Shown piece by piece: positions 13,695 to 24,261 of a stretch of DNA of 64,000 bases. The stretch is from Rhabditophanes sp. KR3021 (Eukaryota; Nematoda; Chromadorea; Rhabditida; Alloionematidae). A model generated the notes under the pieces. The model was not told where the DNA came from and did no database searches. It saw only the letters and a list, made by a program, of their open reading frames with translations. The position numbers and the translations under genes are program-made. Every line of letters starts with the position of its first letter. The stretch's first letter is position 1. The stretch covers positions 1,488,001-1,552,000 of the forward strand of contig CAUJLY010000004.1 of the NCBI GenBank assembly GCA_963281155.1. The letters run 5' to 3'.

Positions 13695-14582
13695 CTATTT
13701 TAAGTCTGGCTCCGAGTTGACAAGACTTCCAAAGACTGGTAATTTTTGCAAAAATCCTTCCACTCGTTCTTTCAGAGGAATAGATTTCTGAGATTGTCTC
13801 AAAGCCGATTGCATATATTCCGGATCCACATCCATCGTCTTAAAGATTCTACTCCTGCCCCACAAAGCCGAATACGCGCCACCCGCCGAAGCCAAAATCT
13901 GGATTCCAAACACTAAAGGCAATATTCTTCTACAAGCCTTGACTCCCTCAAAAGACAGTGCCGCAAATTCAATATAACTCTTGACAGGTGGAAACTTCAT
14001 ATTCTTTTGCTGCATCATCACATAATAAGATAAATAAGGCACTGAAACCATTGGCATAATTACTCCTGAAACCAAGCCACACACTATACTTCTTGTTAGA
14101 ACACAAGACTCACAAGGATCAGTTTCTTTGAACAGTAAATTATAGACGTATAATTGATTTAGGACATAAACGGTGATGCCAGAGACATAAACTCCCATTA
14201 CAAAAGGTGCTTTTGGGCAGCGTCTTATTGACTCGAGGAAAGGTATTTTTTTGTCGAGGAGGAAGAAGTCGGAATTGACTTTGGCTGCGACTAGACTAGT
14301 TGTGATGGCACAGGAGACGACGTTGAGGTGGACTGGCCAGTTGAAGGCTCGTCTTTCTAGGTCATTTGGCCAGTAATTGACTATTTTTGAAATAAATTTT
14401 ACTTGTTCATTGGAATTCATCATAGATAAAGTACTCCAGATTGCTGAACGATCCGAGTTAAATTTCCCACCGATAACTGTTTGGACCATGTCTGGAGATT
14501 TCGGATCATTTAGTTTGATGGAAGCTTTCCAGAAAGCCGCGGGATCAAAGTCTTCTGCATTGTTTGGCAGTTTAGAAGCCAT
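13695..14582 (-). CDS. TMEM126: TMEM126-family mitochondrial membrane protein
   Basis: Single exon, 295 aa. The acceptor-like TTATTTCAG ending at 14601, 19 bases before the ATG, suggests trans-splicing. The centre carries the family's hallmark: an acidic CESC motif followed by TRS and a Gly-rich membrane segment (DPCESCVLTRSIVCGLVSGV), matching the CETC-x2-TRSG-x2-GL region I recall from vertebrate TMEM126A. Several hydrophobic segments flank it, at about residues 80-100, 125-150, 165-190 and 220-240. Vertebrate TMEM126A/B are inner-mitochondrial-membrane proteins linked to complex I assembly. This copy is about 80-100 aa longer, with a hydrophilic N-terminal extension. Assignment is by motif and topology. 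It is divergently arranged with bec-1. Confidence 0.75.
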   Translation of the reverse strand: MASKLPNNAEDFDPAAFWKASIKLNDPKSPDMVQTVIGGKFNSDRSAIWSTLSMMNSNEQVKFISKIVNYWPNDLERRAFNWPVHLNVVSCAITTSLVAAKVNSDFFLLDKKIPFLESIRRCPKAPFVMGVYVSGITVYVLNQLYVYNLLFKETDPCESCVLTRSIVCGLVSGVIMPMVSVPYLSYYVMMQQKNMKFPPVKSYIEFAALSFEGVKACRRILPLVFGIQILASAGGAYSALWGRSRIFKTMDVDPEYMQSALRQSQKSIPLKERVEGFLQKLPVFGSLVNSEPDLK

Positions 14583-15200
14583 TTGAGTTTGATTTAATAG
14601 CTGAAATAATTTTTTAGATCAGTTTCGATGTCAAAACTAACAACGGGGTACCAATACTATCGTAGCGGGAAACCAGAAATGTTAACATTTGAATAAAAAG
14701 CATATAATTAGTTGGTTAAAACTCTGTATCAACAAATATTTTATATTCATCACAAAACAAATTAGATATTTTTTTTCAGCAATTAATTGTTTGTAATAAG
14801 TCTTAGTTATCAAGTATCCGCGAAGTGTTTGTTAAAATAATTACCTCATTTAAAAGAAGTATGCTTAAAATGGTCATCACATCATATCTGAAACAACACA
14901 ATCACTATATCCCCATGGTGAGTAACTGTAAACAGTAATCCGACAGAAGTTCCTGCAAGGGTGGCCATCATATTCAACAGGAGTATCTTCAAATATTTTC
15001 ATCACACCAGCAGAAGTATCTTTAAATATGATGAAATGATAGACGTATTTATCAACAATTTTCTTAAGAAAGATCTACACATTTATGGTTATTTTTTATA
15101 TAGCTTTGCAAATGAAGTTATTTGCGTACTTAAGCATTTTTCTTGCCTGTCGCAGCAATTTTTACTACTGCTAATTTACTCGTTTCGTTACAGAAATAAA
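14583..15200. other. Divergent promoter region between TMEM126 and bec-1
   Basis: 618 bp between two divergent starts. An acceptor-like site lies near each ATG: TTATTTCAG on minus ending at 14601, and TTTCGTTACAG on plus ending at 15193. A plus-strand ORF covering 14961-15425 has no motif and overlaps the bec-1 first exon and intron, so I treat it as spurious. Confidence 0.55.
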
Positions 15201-16580
15201 ATGCCATTAAGAATGAGTCTATCCAAAAATAATGCTGTTAACTCTCAACATATTGACGAGAATTCAAGATGCAAAGAGTGTGATGCTGATTTGGAATTAA
15301 GTAGTGCCGCTTCTTTTCCACAAATATTAGACGAAAAAATTGTGAGTTTGTTACACGTTAATAAGTTGTATTTGTTTTTTAATTACTCGTATGATTTCCT
15401 TAGCTATATTTCTTCATTTAGATAGCAGACCCTACTGATATAGTGGCAGAGTTTGCAAAGTCAACATATGACTTCCAAAGTTCTATGTGCACGGTATGTT
15501 TAGGAATAATATAAAGTTAGCTAGATTATTTTAGGTTTGCCATGAACTATTGGTACGCAATATGGAAGAACAAGTCTCGTTTGAGAGAGAACAAAATGCC
15601 TGTCGCAAGAAATATTTGGAAAATCTGGTTCAGTCAAGAGCTAAGGTCGAGCAAGATGAAGGAAACGGAAGAAAAATACTTGCTGGATTAAAAGTGATTT
15701 ATTACTAATATTCCTTTTGATTACTTTTGTTTAGGAACGAGAAAGCATTCTCTTTAAGGAATTACAAGCACTAAATGATGAAGAAGCAATGATATTAAGA
15801 GAAACAGGAGTTTTCAACAAAATGCATCAAAAAAATGAAGAAGAATGTATTAGGGTTTTTAATAATCTAAGAAATCTGCACTCTGATTCGTCAATCTTCA
15901 CCGTAGAAAATACAAAGCGTAATGGAATGATCAGTTCTACCAGAGATGCACTTGATGTGTTGTCTACTAACAGAAATATGTTTCCCAGATTGTTTTATAT
16001 AAATTTTGATGAAAATAATATTGGAAGTATCAACGGTTTAAAGTTGGCCCGTTTTTCAGGTGAAAAGAAATCAAATGCTGAATCAAACGCTGCTTGGGGA
16101 CAATGTATTCACTGCCTTGAAAGATTGTTTGCTTTAAATGATATCAATATGGCTCCTTATTACTTAGATTTGGCTGGGGCTTACTCCACAATTTCATACA
16201 CTAATGAGGCAGGAGTGGTGGATGAAATGAAAATGTATGAAGGTATATCTGTGGACTTTAAAATCACTGACTTCGACAAAGCGATATTGCACTTTTTTAA
16301 TTGTTTACGTAAATTCGAAACTGAATTTTGTAACAAAGTCGAAGTGCCAAATAATAGACTTTTCCCTAATACAATTTATAAAGACAGTATAGCTGAAGGA
16401 TTTGTATCTGATGTCAATGACAAATGTGTTGACTGGTATTCTGGAAAAATTAGCTTCAACAATGGTAAGTTAACATGGATTGCTATGTTAATCATTTTGT
16501 TTTTAGATAAACGCTGGGCAAAGGCAATGCGATTGATGTTAATGAATCTAAAAGTAGGGGTCCTAGAAACGGGAATTTAA
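15201..16580 (+). CDS. bec-1: Beclin-1 / Atg6 autophagy protein
   Basis: Beclin is the core subunit of class III PI3-kinase (Vps34) complexes that make PI3P for autophagosome nucleation and endosomal sorting. Exons 15201-15341, 15422-15493, 15535-15693, 15735-16464 and 16507-16580 join in frame to about 391 aa; C. elegans BEC-1 is about 375. The N-terminus has a zinc-knuckle-like CKECDADLEL motif corresponding to the CxxC of Beclin, and a second Cys pair (CTVCHELL). A charged coiled coil spans about residues 70-145. The C-terminal evolutionarily conserved domain carries ESNAAWGQ (EINAAWGQ in vertebrates), an FDKAILHFFNCLRKFE segment and the terminal WAKAMRLMLMNLK helix. The ATG follows an acceptor-like TTACAG by seven bases. 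The C-terminus stops slightly earlier than the vertebrate tail. Confidence 0.93.
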
Positions 16581-16944
16581 AAATTGGTGTGTGTTTGCCA
16601 TTGGGTATGGCTATTTATTATTTCTCATAAAAAATGTTTTTTTAATAAAATCAATGCTTAATATTTTGTTCGATCATTCTTTAATTTAAATCAGTCCATT
16701 TTTGATGTTCATATTATTATTTCTAAGTATAATTCCTTTACAAAACAGAAATAATATTGAGATGGCGTTATACAAAGATATTTAAAATATTGTTGTTAAA
16801 TTATTTTCTTGTCATTATGTCACGCACATAAATAAAAATTTATTATGAACGTTGTTATACAAAATACGAAACAAATATTGGGTATGCTTATAAGATCATT
16901 GTATTCCTAGCCAGCAACAACACAAAAAAATTGACTAAAGCTCT
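16581..16944. other. 3'-3' intergenic between bec-1 and the FUN14 gene
   Basis: 364 bp of convergent intergenic DNA with AATAAAA runs near 16645 and 16830 that could end either transcript. No gene seen. Confidence 0.6.
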
Positions 16945-17427
16945 TTATCCTAATCCATATCCTATCAATGATCCAGCCCCAAAACCACTGAATAAGTACA
17001 AATTCTTGGTGAAGAACGATTCCATTTCATTATCAGTTGGTATAAGAGGTCTATCGATGCCGAGTTCTCTTGTCAGTGAGTTTTTAGCATCACGCAAATC
17101 TCTTTCAAGGGCTGTTTGATTGAAACGGAGGTATCCTCTGAAATTGCAGAATTGGAGAAGAATAATGCTGAGACCAAGACAGATTGCCATGAATCTTGAA
17201 GTCTTGCCAAAGATGAAGCCTGTGACTCTAAAAAGTTCAAAAAATCGTAAAGTTGATAACTATAAAACTTACAATCCACCACCTGCCCCCAAACCAAACT
17301 GAAGAGCGATCGGTTTTTGGTTGATGTGCCGTAAATAGCTTAAACCTCTGTCTAAGATAGCGGCCAATGAATTAGGCTCTTTCTTTGGTTGAAAAGCCTT
17401 AGGTACATAGTCTTTGATGTCAACCAT
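16945..17427 (-). CDS. fndc-1: FUNDC1-like FUN14-domain outer mitochondrial membrane protein
   Basis: Two exons, 17427-17273 and 17227-16945, joined by a 45-nt GTAAGT...TTTTTAG intron to give 145 aa. The FUN14 domain covers about residues 44-145: a Gly-rich first membrane segment (QFGLGAGGGLVTGFIFGK), a second helix ending in LLQFCNFRGYLRFN, and a C-terminal GFGAGSLIGYGLG helix. FUNDC1 in animals is an outer-membrane mitophagy receptor that binds LC3 through an N-terminal Y-x-x-L motif. I do not see a clear Y-x-x-L in the 40-residue N-terminus here; DYVPKAF is the nearest. Receptor activity is therefore inferred from family only. The gene is convergent with bec-1, 364 bp away. Confidence 0.85.
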
Positions 17428-17729
17428 ATTGTTGATTAACGAATGTTATTTATTAAATGGAAAAGAGTTAAAATATGCTAATGGTCTATTTACCAATGAA
17501 TCAAAATAACAAAGATCGTTGTAAGAATTTTACTGCCTTACTATAATTAAATGTATGCATATTTACTTGCATCAAATTAAAAATATGTCTTATTACTCCT
17601 TGTACTTTGTTCACTCTCCCCTCCCGCATGTGCTCATCGTGATTGCTAAATGACTATGGCAATTATACAATTTGATCCGACTTGTGCTTGTAAAACTAAC
17701 CATATATTTCATGCCATACTTACTGGAGT
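17428..17729. other. 5' flank of the FUN14 gene
   Basis: About 300 bp of AT-rich sequence upstream of the FUN14 gene, ending at the duplicated 8-bp target site of the adjacent transposon. No ORF or motif seen. Confidence 0.5.
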
Positions 17730-18478
17730 CAGTGATGGGCATAAACGGAAAATGAAATGACCATGTTCATATCTCAAAATAAAATGATCGAAATAATGAT
17801 CAAAGTTAACAAAATGATCAAGAATGCCAATCGCTGAATTCAAAGGCAATGCAAATTTTGAAGTAGCTTATTGTTTTCTTTAATTCTTCTTTCTTTTCAT
17901 TTGCAGTTACTTAGACATTTTTTGTTTACGTTCTTCGAGAAACTAGATTGATTTTAGAATCTAAAACATTAACTAATTAATGCAGACGGCATTAAAACCA
18001 TATTCATCAAGCTTTTGCTATATTTCATTTGCTCGAGATGCTTTCTGTCGTATTTAAAGGCAAAATAATAGTTAATTAGCCATTATTTGATTATTCTAAT
18101 GTCTTTTTCAGCATTTTCTTCTTTAATTGTTAGATAGATTTCGAATGAAAAGTGCTTCCGCAATAAATGATTCCTTGCAATTGAAATAGTTTTATTCGTT
18201 GCTATCATCTGTATCTGCTTCTGTAAAAACAGTGTTTGCATTTCAGTTTCTTATTTGGAAGAAGATAGAAATATCTATGCAATTCTTCAAGTGATACTTC
18301 AATCATATTTTGAATAATTTATTTAGTATCCGTGATATTGAAAGAATAAAACCTTGTGAGAATACAAAGTAAATGTAAAATTTTAAATAAAAATCCGTTT
18401 AAAAATCTTTCTATACTTTTTGGAAATAAACAATCAAAAGGAACAAATGAACAAAATGAGCAAAAGTGCCCATCACTG
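17730..18478. mobile_element. Non-autonomous hAT-like DNA transposon (MITE), 749 bp, with intact target site duplication
   Basis: The ends form 12-bp perfect terminal inverted repeats: CAGTGATGGGCA at 17730-17741 and TGCCCATCACTG at 18467-18478. The element is flanked on both sides by the identical octamer ACTGGAGT (17722-17729 and 18479-18486), an 8-bp target duplication as made by hAT transposases. CAGTGATGGGCA-type termini are known from hAT elements. The interior has no transposase ORF. It has subterminal ATGATCA/AATGANCA-like motifs near both ends (about 17780-17825 and 18440-18465) that could be transposase-binding repeats. The perfect duplication suggests a fairly recent insertion. Confidence 0.85.
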
Positions 18479-18486
18479 ACTGGAGT

Positions 18487-18815
18487 ATGCATTTAGATAA
18501 ATCAAATGCATTAAAGAAGTTTAATACTAAATTCATGCAATAAAAATAAATAAGTTTCTTAAAACCTTCTTTATATATTAATAAATAATCATCTAAGCAA
18601 ATGCACTTCAACCCCTACATTTCAAAACAAACTCTTGGCAAAAATCAATCAAAAGTCATACCTTAACACACACCTTCACCTTGTTAAACGACATCAAGCA
18701 ATTAAAAGAATATCACCAATACTTAATACAATGTAACATTATTCATCACCACTTAAAACCAACAAAAACGATATGTTTTAGAATTACACTAAGATATTAT
18801 ATTATCTGAGGATAT
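18487..18815. other. Lipase 5' flank
   Basis: About 330 bp of AT-rich DNA between the transposon and the lipase start, with no discernible gene. I cannot identify a definite promoter element. Confidence 0.45.
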
Positions 18816-19808
18816 ATGACTTTAATGCCTATACACATGATTCTACCATTTTACTTCCTTCTTTTAGTGTCTTTAGCTTTTGGAGGGAAGCAAAACAACT
18901 TTACCGGCAAGTATTCTGCTTCTGAGGGTGAGGTTTGTGCTCATCTTTGCGCTCATATCTATGGAAATCAGTTGGCTGAATGTTTGGAGATTGATATTAA
19001 AGTTAAGTATGCTGTCAATTTATTGAAGGAATCTAAGTATTTTGATGTTACTTCAGGTGGAACGGTGAAGTATGCAATTTATGAATATTTGGATCAAAAT
19101 GGGACCTTGATTATTGTTGAGAAAGGATCTAGTAGTTTAGTACAGTTGGCCTCTCAAGCTGTAACATCTATTTTATTTCCATTAATTGATTATTTTGGCA
19201 AAGGGAGAGTTTGGAATTATCAAATAGATGCTTTTCATTCGCATTCTTTGACACTTATACAAGAGCTAGCTTCATTATATAGAACAAGAAGGTATAAGAA
19301 TGTTATCTTTACTGGTCATTCTCTTGCTGGTTCTATATCAAAAGTTAATGCTTATTTTTGTGTAGCACATGGAACATGTCGAAGTGATAACACTAAAGTC
19401 ATCTCATTTGGAGCACCTAAATCTGGAGACAAAGTCTTTGCAGATCATTATAATTCTATTGTTCCTTTGACGTATCGTGTTGTCAATCAAAATGACTTGA
19501 TAACTGAGTATCCTCTGAATGAAAAATTCGTCCACGTAGGAACTAAGATTTGGTACTCTCATGGCACAAATTATGGATACAAGCAATGTGCTAAGCACAA
19601 CCCAGATCCTTGCTGTTCAATCGATCCTTCACTTTCAATCTTTGAAAAAATTACTATAACAGTCAGAATAATCACTGAACATTCAAACTACTTTACTGAA
19701 AACCTTTCCAACAGCTGCAAGGCTTCAATTTTAACATTTACAACTGCGGACAAAATTTGCAAACAATATCCCTGGAAATTCATCCTTATTCAATGTTATT
19801 TCATCTAA
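18816..19808 (+). CDS. Secreted class 3 (fungal-type) lipase
   Basis: Single exon, 330 aa; a second in-frame ATG at 18825 is also possible. Residues 1-24 are a signal peptide (FYFLLLVSLAFG). The alpha/beta-hydrolase nucleophile elbow reads FTGHSLAGS at about residue 167, so the catalytic Ser is present; most relatives have GHSLGG. The expected Asp is in VVNQNDLI (about residue 227) and a candidate His in ITEHSNYF near the end. Cys pairs (CAHLCAH, CVAHGTC, CAKHNPDPCC) suggest disulfides in an extracellular enzyme. The family hydrolyses ester bonds of acylglycerols and is strongly expanded in nematodes. The substrate is unknown. Confidence 0.9.
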   Translation: MTLMPIHMILPFYFLLLVSLAFGGKQNNFTGKYSASEGEVCAHLCAHIYGNQLAECLEIDIKVKYAVNLLKESKYFDVTSGGTVKYAIYEYLDQNGTLIIVEKGSSSLVQLASQAVTSILFPLIDYFGKGRVWNYQIDAFHSHSLTLIQELASLYRTRRYKNVIFTGHSLAGSISKVNAYFCVAHGTCRSDNTKVISFGAPKSGDKVFADHYNSIVPLTYRVVNQNDLITEYPLNEKFVHVGTKIWYSHGTNYGYKQCAKHNPDPCCSIDPSLSIFEKITITVRIITEHSNYFTENLSNSCKASILTFTTADKICKQYPWKFILIQCYFI

Positions 19809-20088
19809 TAAAGGTATAAAATTTGCGTTTTGTGATAAGAAATTTGTGTTTTTTGAGGTTAAATTATTGTTCTGTGTTATTAATATGTGCTTTTATATTA
19901 ATATGCATTTTGTAATAATAAATCGAATATTCCGATGATTTAATAAAAGGAGGACAAAATTGTTTGTATTATTATTTTAAGAATAACAAAAAAAGTAAAT
20001 AATCTTTTTAACGAACATTTATTGTGAAATGTGCAAACAAATTTTTAACAACTGCGCAACAAACATCTTGAAATACAAAACATTTAAT
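19809..20088. other. 3'-3' intergenic, lipase and rps-24
   Basis: 280 bp, AT-rich, with AATAAA hexamers near 19918 for the lipase and TTTATT near 20020 for rps-24. No gene. Confidence 0.55.
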
Positions 20089-20536
20089 TTACTTCTTTCC
20101 ACTTGAGGCCTTAGCTTTGTCAGTTCCAGAAAGTTTCTTTTGTCTATTCTTTCTTTCCTTACGTTGCTTACGTCCGGCCTTTTCAACCTTGACTCCGGAG
20201 AACTAAAAATAATGTATTATTGAGCTTAGTTGGAAGAGAACTTACTCTAGCGAGCATGAATTTGTATTCGTACTTCTTGACATCCTCGACTGAGTCGTAG
20301 ATTTTGCAGAATCCTGAAGTTCTTCCTCCTCCGATTTGGGAGATGAATCCAGAAGGAATGACCAAGTCTGGAGTAACCTTGTAGAGGGAAGCGATCTTTT
20401 CACGGATATCTTTCTTGGAGACGGTAGCCTTCAATGGGTGAAGGATATCAACGCACATTTGTTTTCTGTTAAGAAGTCTGTTGTTGACGATTTTCTTGGT
20501 AGAAATAACAATAGCACCAGAGCTTTGGACAACCAT
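20089..20536 (-). CDS. rps-24: 40S ribosomal protein S24 (eS24)
   Basis: Exons 20536-20246 and 20202-20089, separated by a 43-nt GTAAGT...TTTTTAG intron, give 134 aa; the family is usually 130-135. The core eS24 fold is clear: LLNRKQMCVDILHP, the KKDIREKIASLYK helix, IGGGRTSGFCKIYDS and the basic tail AGRKQRKERKNRQKKLSG. It is a structural component of the small ribosomal subunit. An acceptor-like TAATTTCAG 14 bases upstream of the ATG fits trans-splicing. Confidence 0.97.
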
Positions 20537-20996
20537 TTTTTATGTTAAACCTGAAATTAACTTAATTTATCAAAATCAATTAAATTATACAAAATAGACC
20601 TAATATAAATTAAAATACACGAACAAAACAGTTACAACCGCAAATCTCAAAAATATCCCGAAAAAGCCAAAAATCGACACAAAATATTCCCAAACCCTTT
20701 AAATATAATTTTTTACTAATTTTTTACTCTTTAATCTCCTCAAAAACATCTTTATTTACACGCCAAACTAGCAAATTTCAAAGACTCAAAAAAATATTAA
20801 AAACTAAAAGGAACATTTTTCCAACACTTCTTTGGAAGATAAAGTGTCAGAGGTGCCTGCACATCATAAGTTGTGGTGGTGTATAACAAAATTGAATGGG
20901 GGTTGATTTTAGATGCAACTTTGAGAATTAGTTTGTTTGTCAAATGGAAATTATTAAGCGAGTTTCATTTTTATAAATTATTTATTGTTAATTAAA
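20537..20996. other. Intergenic between the patched-related gene and rps-24
   Basis: 460 bp between two minus-strand genes. AT-rich with a few A-runs; no ORF. The gap is larger than a typical nematode operon spacer, so co-transcription is not indicated. Confidence 0.5.
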
Positions 20997-23808
20997 TTAA
21001 GCTGGAGATATTATATGTTTGTGGGATGAAAATAAATTAAATAATTTAGTTAAGTTTAATAAAATTATTGGTAGGAAAAATAGAGCATGTAACATGCCGA
21101 AAAGAATAACCAAAAAGACGGTTTTAAAGCATGTTTCGACTACGTATGTTTTGACTGTTGCTAACATACTGATTCCTAATAAAACAGAAATCGAGCCCTG
21201 CGAAATAGGCCATCCAATTTGGGCTAACGAGTCAGAAAGTTGTTCTTCCGGTGTTTTTCCTTCCCTTTTACAAGATATAAAGGAATAAGTAGCATGAGCT
21301 GCAAAATCAACTGAAAATCCAACAGACATAGCAATAGTGATCATGGAAGTTGCATCCAAATTGACATCCCACCAAGTCATCCATCCTAAAACGCCAAATC
21401 CAATTGAACCAATAGTTGCTGCTATCGCCAAAGCACAAAAAGGTTGTGGAATAAATAACAAAGAAACTATTATCATAACACAAATTGATATATACAAATC
21501 TTGCATCGTCTGTGGCCAGATTACTTCGAATTGATCTGATAAATTCCATAGCAAAGTATATGTAAAGGGAACTAGTGAATCTTTGTATTTCGAGCAGATG
21601 TTTCTTATTGTTTTTGTACATTCTATGATTTCAGCGTCGTTTTTTAGGACTTTTAGTTGAGTTGACAGTCTAAATGAAACTATTTCGGTGGTTCCTTTTT
21701 TGAAAAGAACGTCGTAGTTGTATTTATCATTTGACATAAAGAAAGGCTTAAGATTCTTCCCAAAGTTATTTGCGTCATTAATAACCTTCTCCCAAATATC
21801 TTCTCCACCAAAGCCTAGAGATTTAAAGTACTCTTTATACCCAAAGAACCAAAAATCAGTAGTATTCCTTCCTGCCGAACAAAAGGTCCCCTCAATTTGG
21901 TTCAAAAAGCTAAAAAATAACTCTCTTTCCCCTTTCACAGCCAAATTAGGAGCTCTCAAAATAGCCACATCAATCATCGTATCATCATCACTAAACAACT
22001 TTTTCTTCTGCTCAAAAAATGTCTTGACCGGAGAGTCATCCTGTACAATGTTTGTAATATCGAACCCTATTTTGATTTGCTGTATTCCGGTAATTGTGAT
22101 ATAAATGTACGCCAAGTAAATTATCAAACCACAAAACTGAACTATACCAGTTGTTATAAATTTAGAGTAATAGTTTTGGAAAAACTTTTGATACCACATG
22201 TTGTTGAGAGGAGCTACTTTTTTGGATGAATATCCTTTTGTTAGAAGAATAGAAAAGATACTTGAGGCATCATTTTCTTTCGTTCTAAAGGACTCAGTGG
22301 TAATTGATGGAACGAGGCAATGTCGTGCCTCTTCTTCTAATTTTCCCTGCAAAGATAGACAGGCTAGGAAGAATGTCATCGAGTAGATGAAGATGAATAG
22401 AATGGCGACGGAGGAGTAGTAGCAAAAGTAGATGACTGCTGGAAGAGGGGCTAAGGAGCCTATTAGAAAGGCTAGACTGTCTGTTAAAGAAGTTATTCCT
22501 ATCGAAACTCCTGCATGTTTGATTGCGTCTTCCATTCTCTTTTGGTAAGGCAACGTCCGGTTCGTTTCGTGCCATGAGGCTAATAATAAGAAAGTATCGT
22601 CTATACCGATGGTCAAACTCAAAAACGGCATCACCACACACATGTCCACAAAAGTAACATCAAAAAACAGTAATATCCCAATAGCTGTCACAATCGCCAT
22701 CAAGGTATAAACAACGCCACAGATTCCCAAAATCGGCTTTGATGCCCTCCAATCCACAACCAACCATCCTTTGACTTTATTTCCATCCTGATCCTTTAAA
22801 TAAGTCCAATTAACTGTAAAAGTGCATAAAATTGAAAAAACTATCAAAATTGTGATAGTCAAAGTAAATTTAGGAGCTATTCTCTTGTTTCCTTCATCTA
22901 ATTCTTGGTCAAAGGAAGTTGAGTGGTAGTGGTGGATGGTCAAGTTAGGTGCCGGTTGAGCGGAGTAAATTAGTTGAGTGATTTTAGACTGGAAATCAGT
23001 TGATAAGTGATCGAGAGATGGTGATTGTTGGCGGAGTTGGTAGATTAAAAGCCAGGCTTTTGCTGACTTTACTGTTCCGGAAGGGGTTACTGAGACACCG
23101 CCAAGAGTTTTGGAGATGTCAATGGGTTCAGAGGAGAAACGGGTTCTATACAAAGGGTAGGTGATGTTCATAATTGTTTCGTGTTGTTTGGAAAATATTT
23201 CCCCGATAAAGCGAGCATGTGAGTTTGTAAAGCATGCATTTTTGAAGCGTAAACAAATATCTTTATAAGTATATTTTTTCCGACCACTCGTCTCAATGGT
23301 AACGTTCGAAATCCAATCCAATAAATTGACAAATTGTCTGGATAATTCGGGGTCAAGAATATTTGAATTCGGGTTTTTGGGTTCAACAATAAAGTAAAGA
23401 CCTTTACGTAGCATCACATCTTTTCCTGAAATTGGTTTGACATAAAAAAGGTGAAGGTGAATAATTACCGGGGTAGAAATGATCATCATCTGCAGCCCAA
23501 TATTTTCGAAAGATGTCTTCTTCAAGGATAGATGGAGCATCTATAGGCGAGTAGAGTATGTGAACTCCTCGTACGATGTGGAAATTTTTGTAGATACTAA
23601 ACCCGCATAGACAGGTGAATAGTAACGGAATAATAATAAAAGGCCAAGGATTCCTAACCACCACATTACAATGCCAAACAACTACTTTCGAAAGCAACTT
23701 TTCCAGTGGAAAAACCTTCCCAAACAAATACTTAAACCTACTTCGTCTATCCTCCCAATGAAATCTCTTAGTAGCCACTAATACTTCTGGATCGGAACCA
23801 CCAACCAT
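20997..23808 (-). CDS. Patched-related (PTR) sterol-sensing-domain membrane protein
   Basis: Exons 23808-23469 and 23425-20997 with a 43-nt intron, about 922 aa. The ATG at 23808 follows an acceptor-like TATATTGTTAG. Topology is that of the RND/patched family. One N-terminal helix (FIIIPLLFTCLCGF) is followed by a large extracellular loop with cysteines. The sterol-sensing domain begins at FTLTITILIVFSILCTF and includes the GIDDTFLLLASW motif. A second large loop and a second five-helix bundle with the VGFSVDFAAHATYSF motif complete it. Nematode PTR proteins are numerous and act in cuticle formation, moulting and osmoregulation, probably by moving lipids; the cargo is unknown. I cannot assign a specific ptr orthologue. 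Confidence 0.9.
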
Positions 23809-24261
23809 CACTAACAATATATCAAAAATGAATGTATGTAATGCCGGGAGGCTAACTTATCTGAACCTTACAATGATCATCCTCTGCCCACCTCACACAT
23901 CCATCCTTTTCTCGTTGATACTTTCCCCAAACATATATCTCCCCTTCAATCACCACTTAATCCAATCCTTGACAAGGCAATTAACTTTCTTAAATTGAAT
24001 TATAATGTACATTATCTTTCTACCATGCATTAATAAGGTGGTTCGTGATAAAAGTGTGTTGTCTTTTGTACTACAGCAAATAAATAGATTGGTGATCGTG
24101 ATTTAAAACTTTTTTTATTTATTTTAACATTTCGATTTCGGTAGAAGATATTAAATTTACAATTATATTAAAGAAGACACACGTCGAGAAACTAAGTAAA
24201 GTATTTTTTGTTGGTTGTTTGTGCTACGGTTTTGAATAAAGTTATTTTGTTAAAGTAATGT
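23809..24261. other. Upstream of the patched-related gene and 3' of the lectin
   Basis: 453 bp, AT-rich apart from a T/C-rich block at about 23880-23960. Contains the lectin 3' UTR. No gene seen. Confidence 0.5.

Noticed and set aside
14961..15425. 154-codon plus-strand ORF overlapping the bec-1 start
   Set aside because: It contains the bec-1 first exon in frame, but the upstream part is low-complexity Phe/Ile/Tyr and an acceptor-like site lies directly before the bec-1 ATG.
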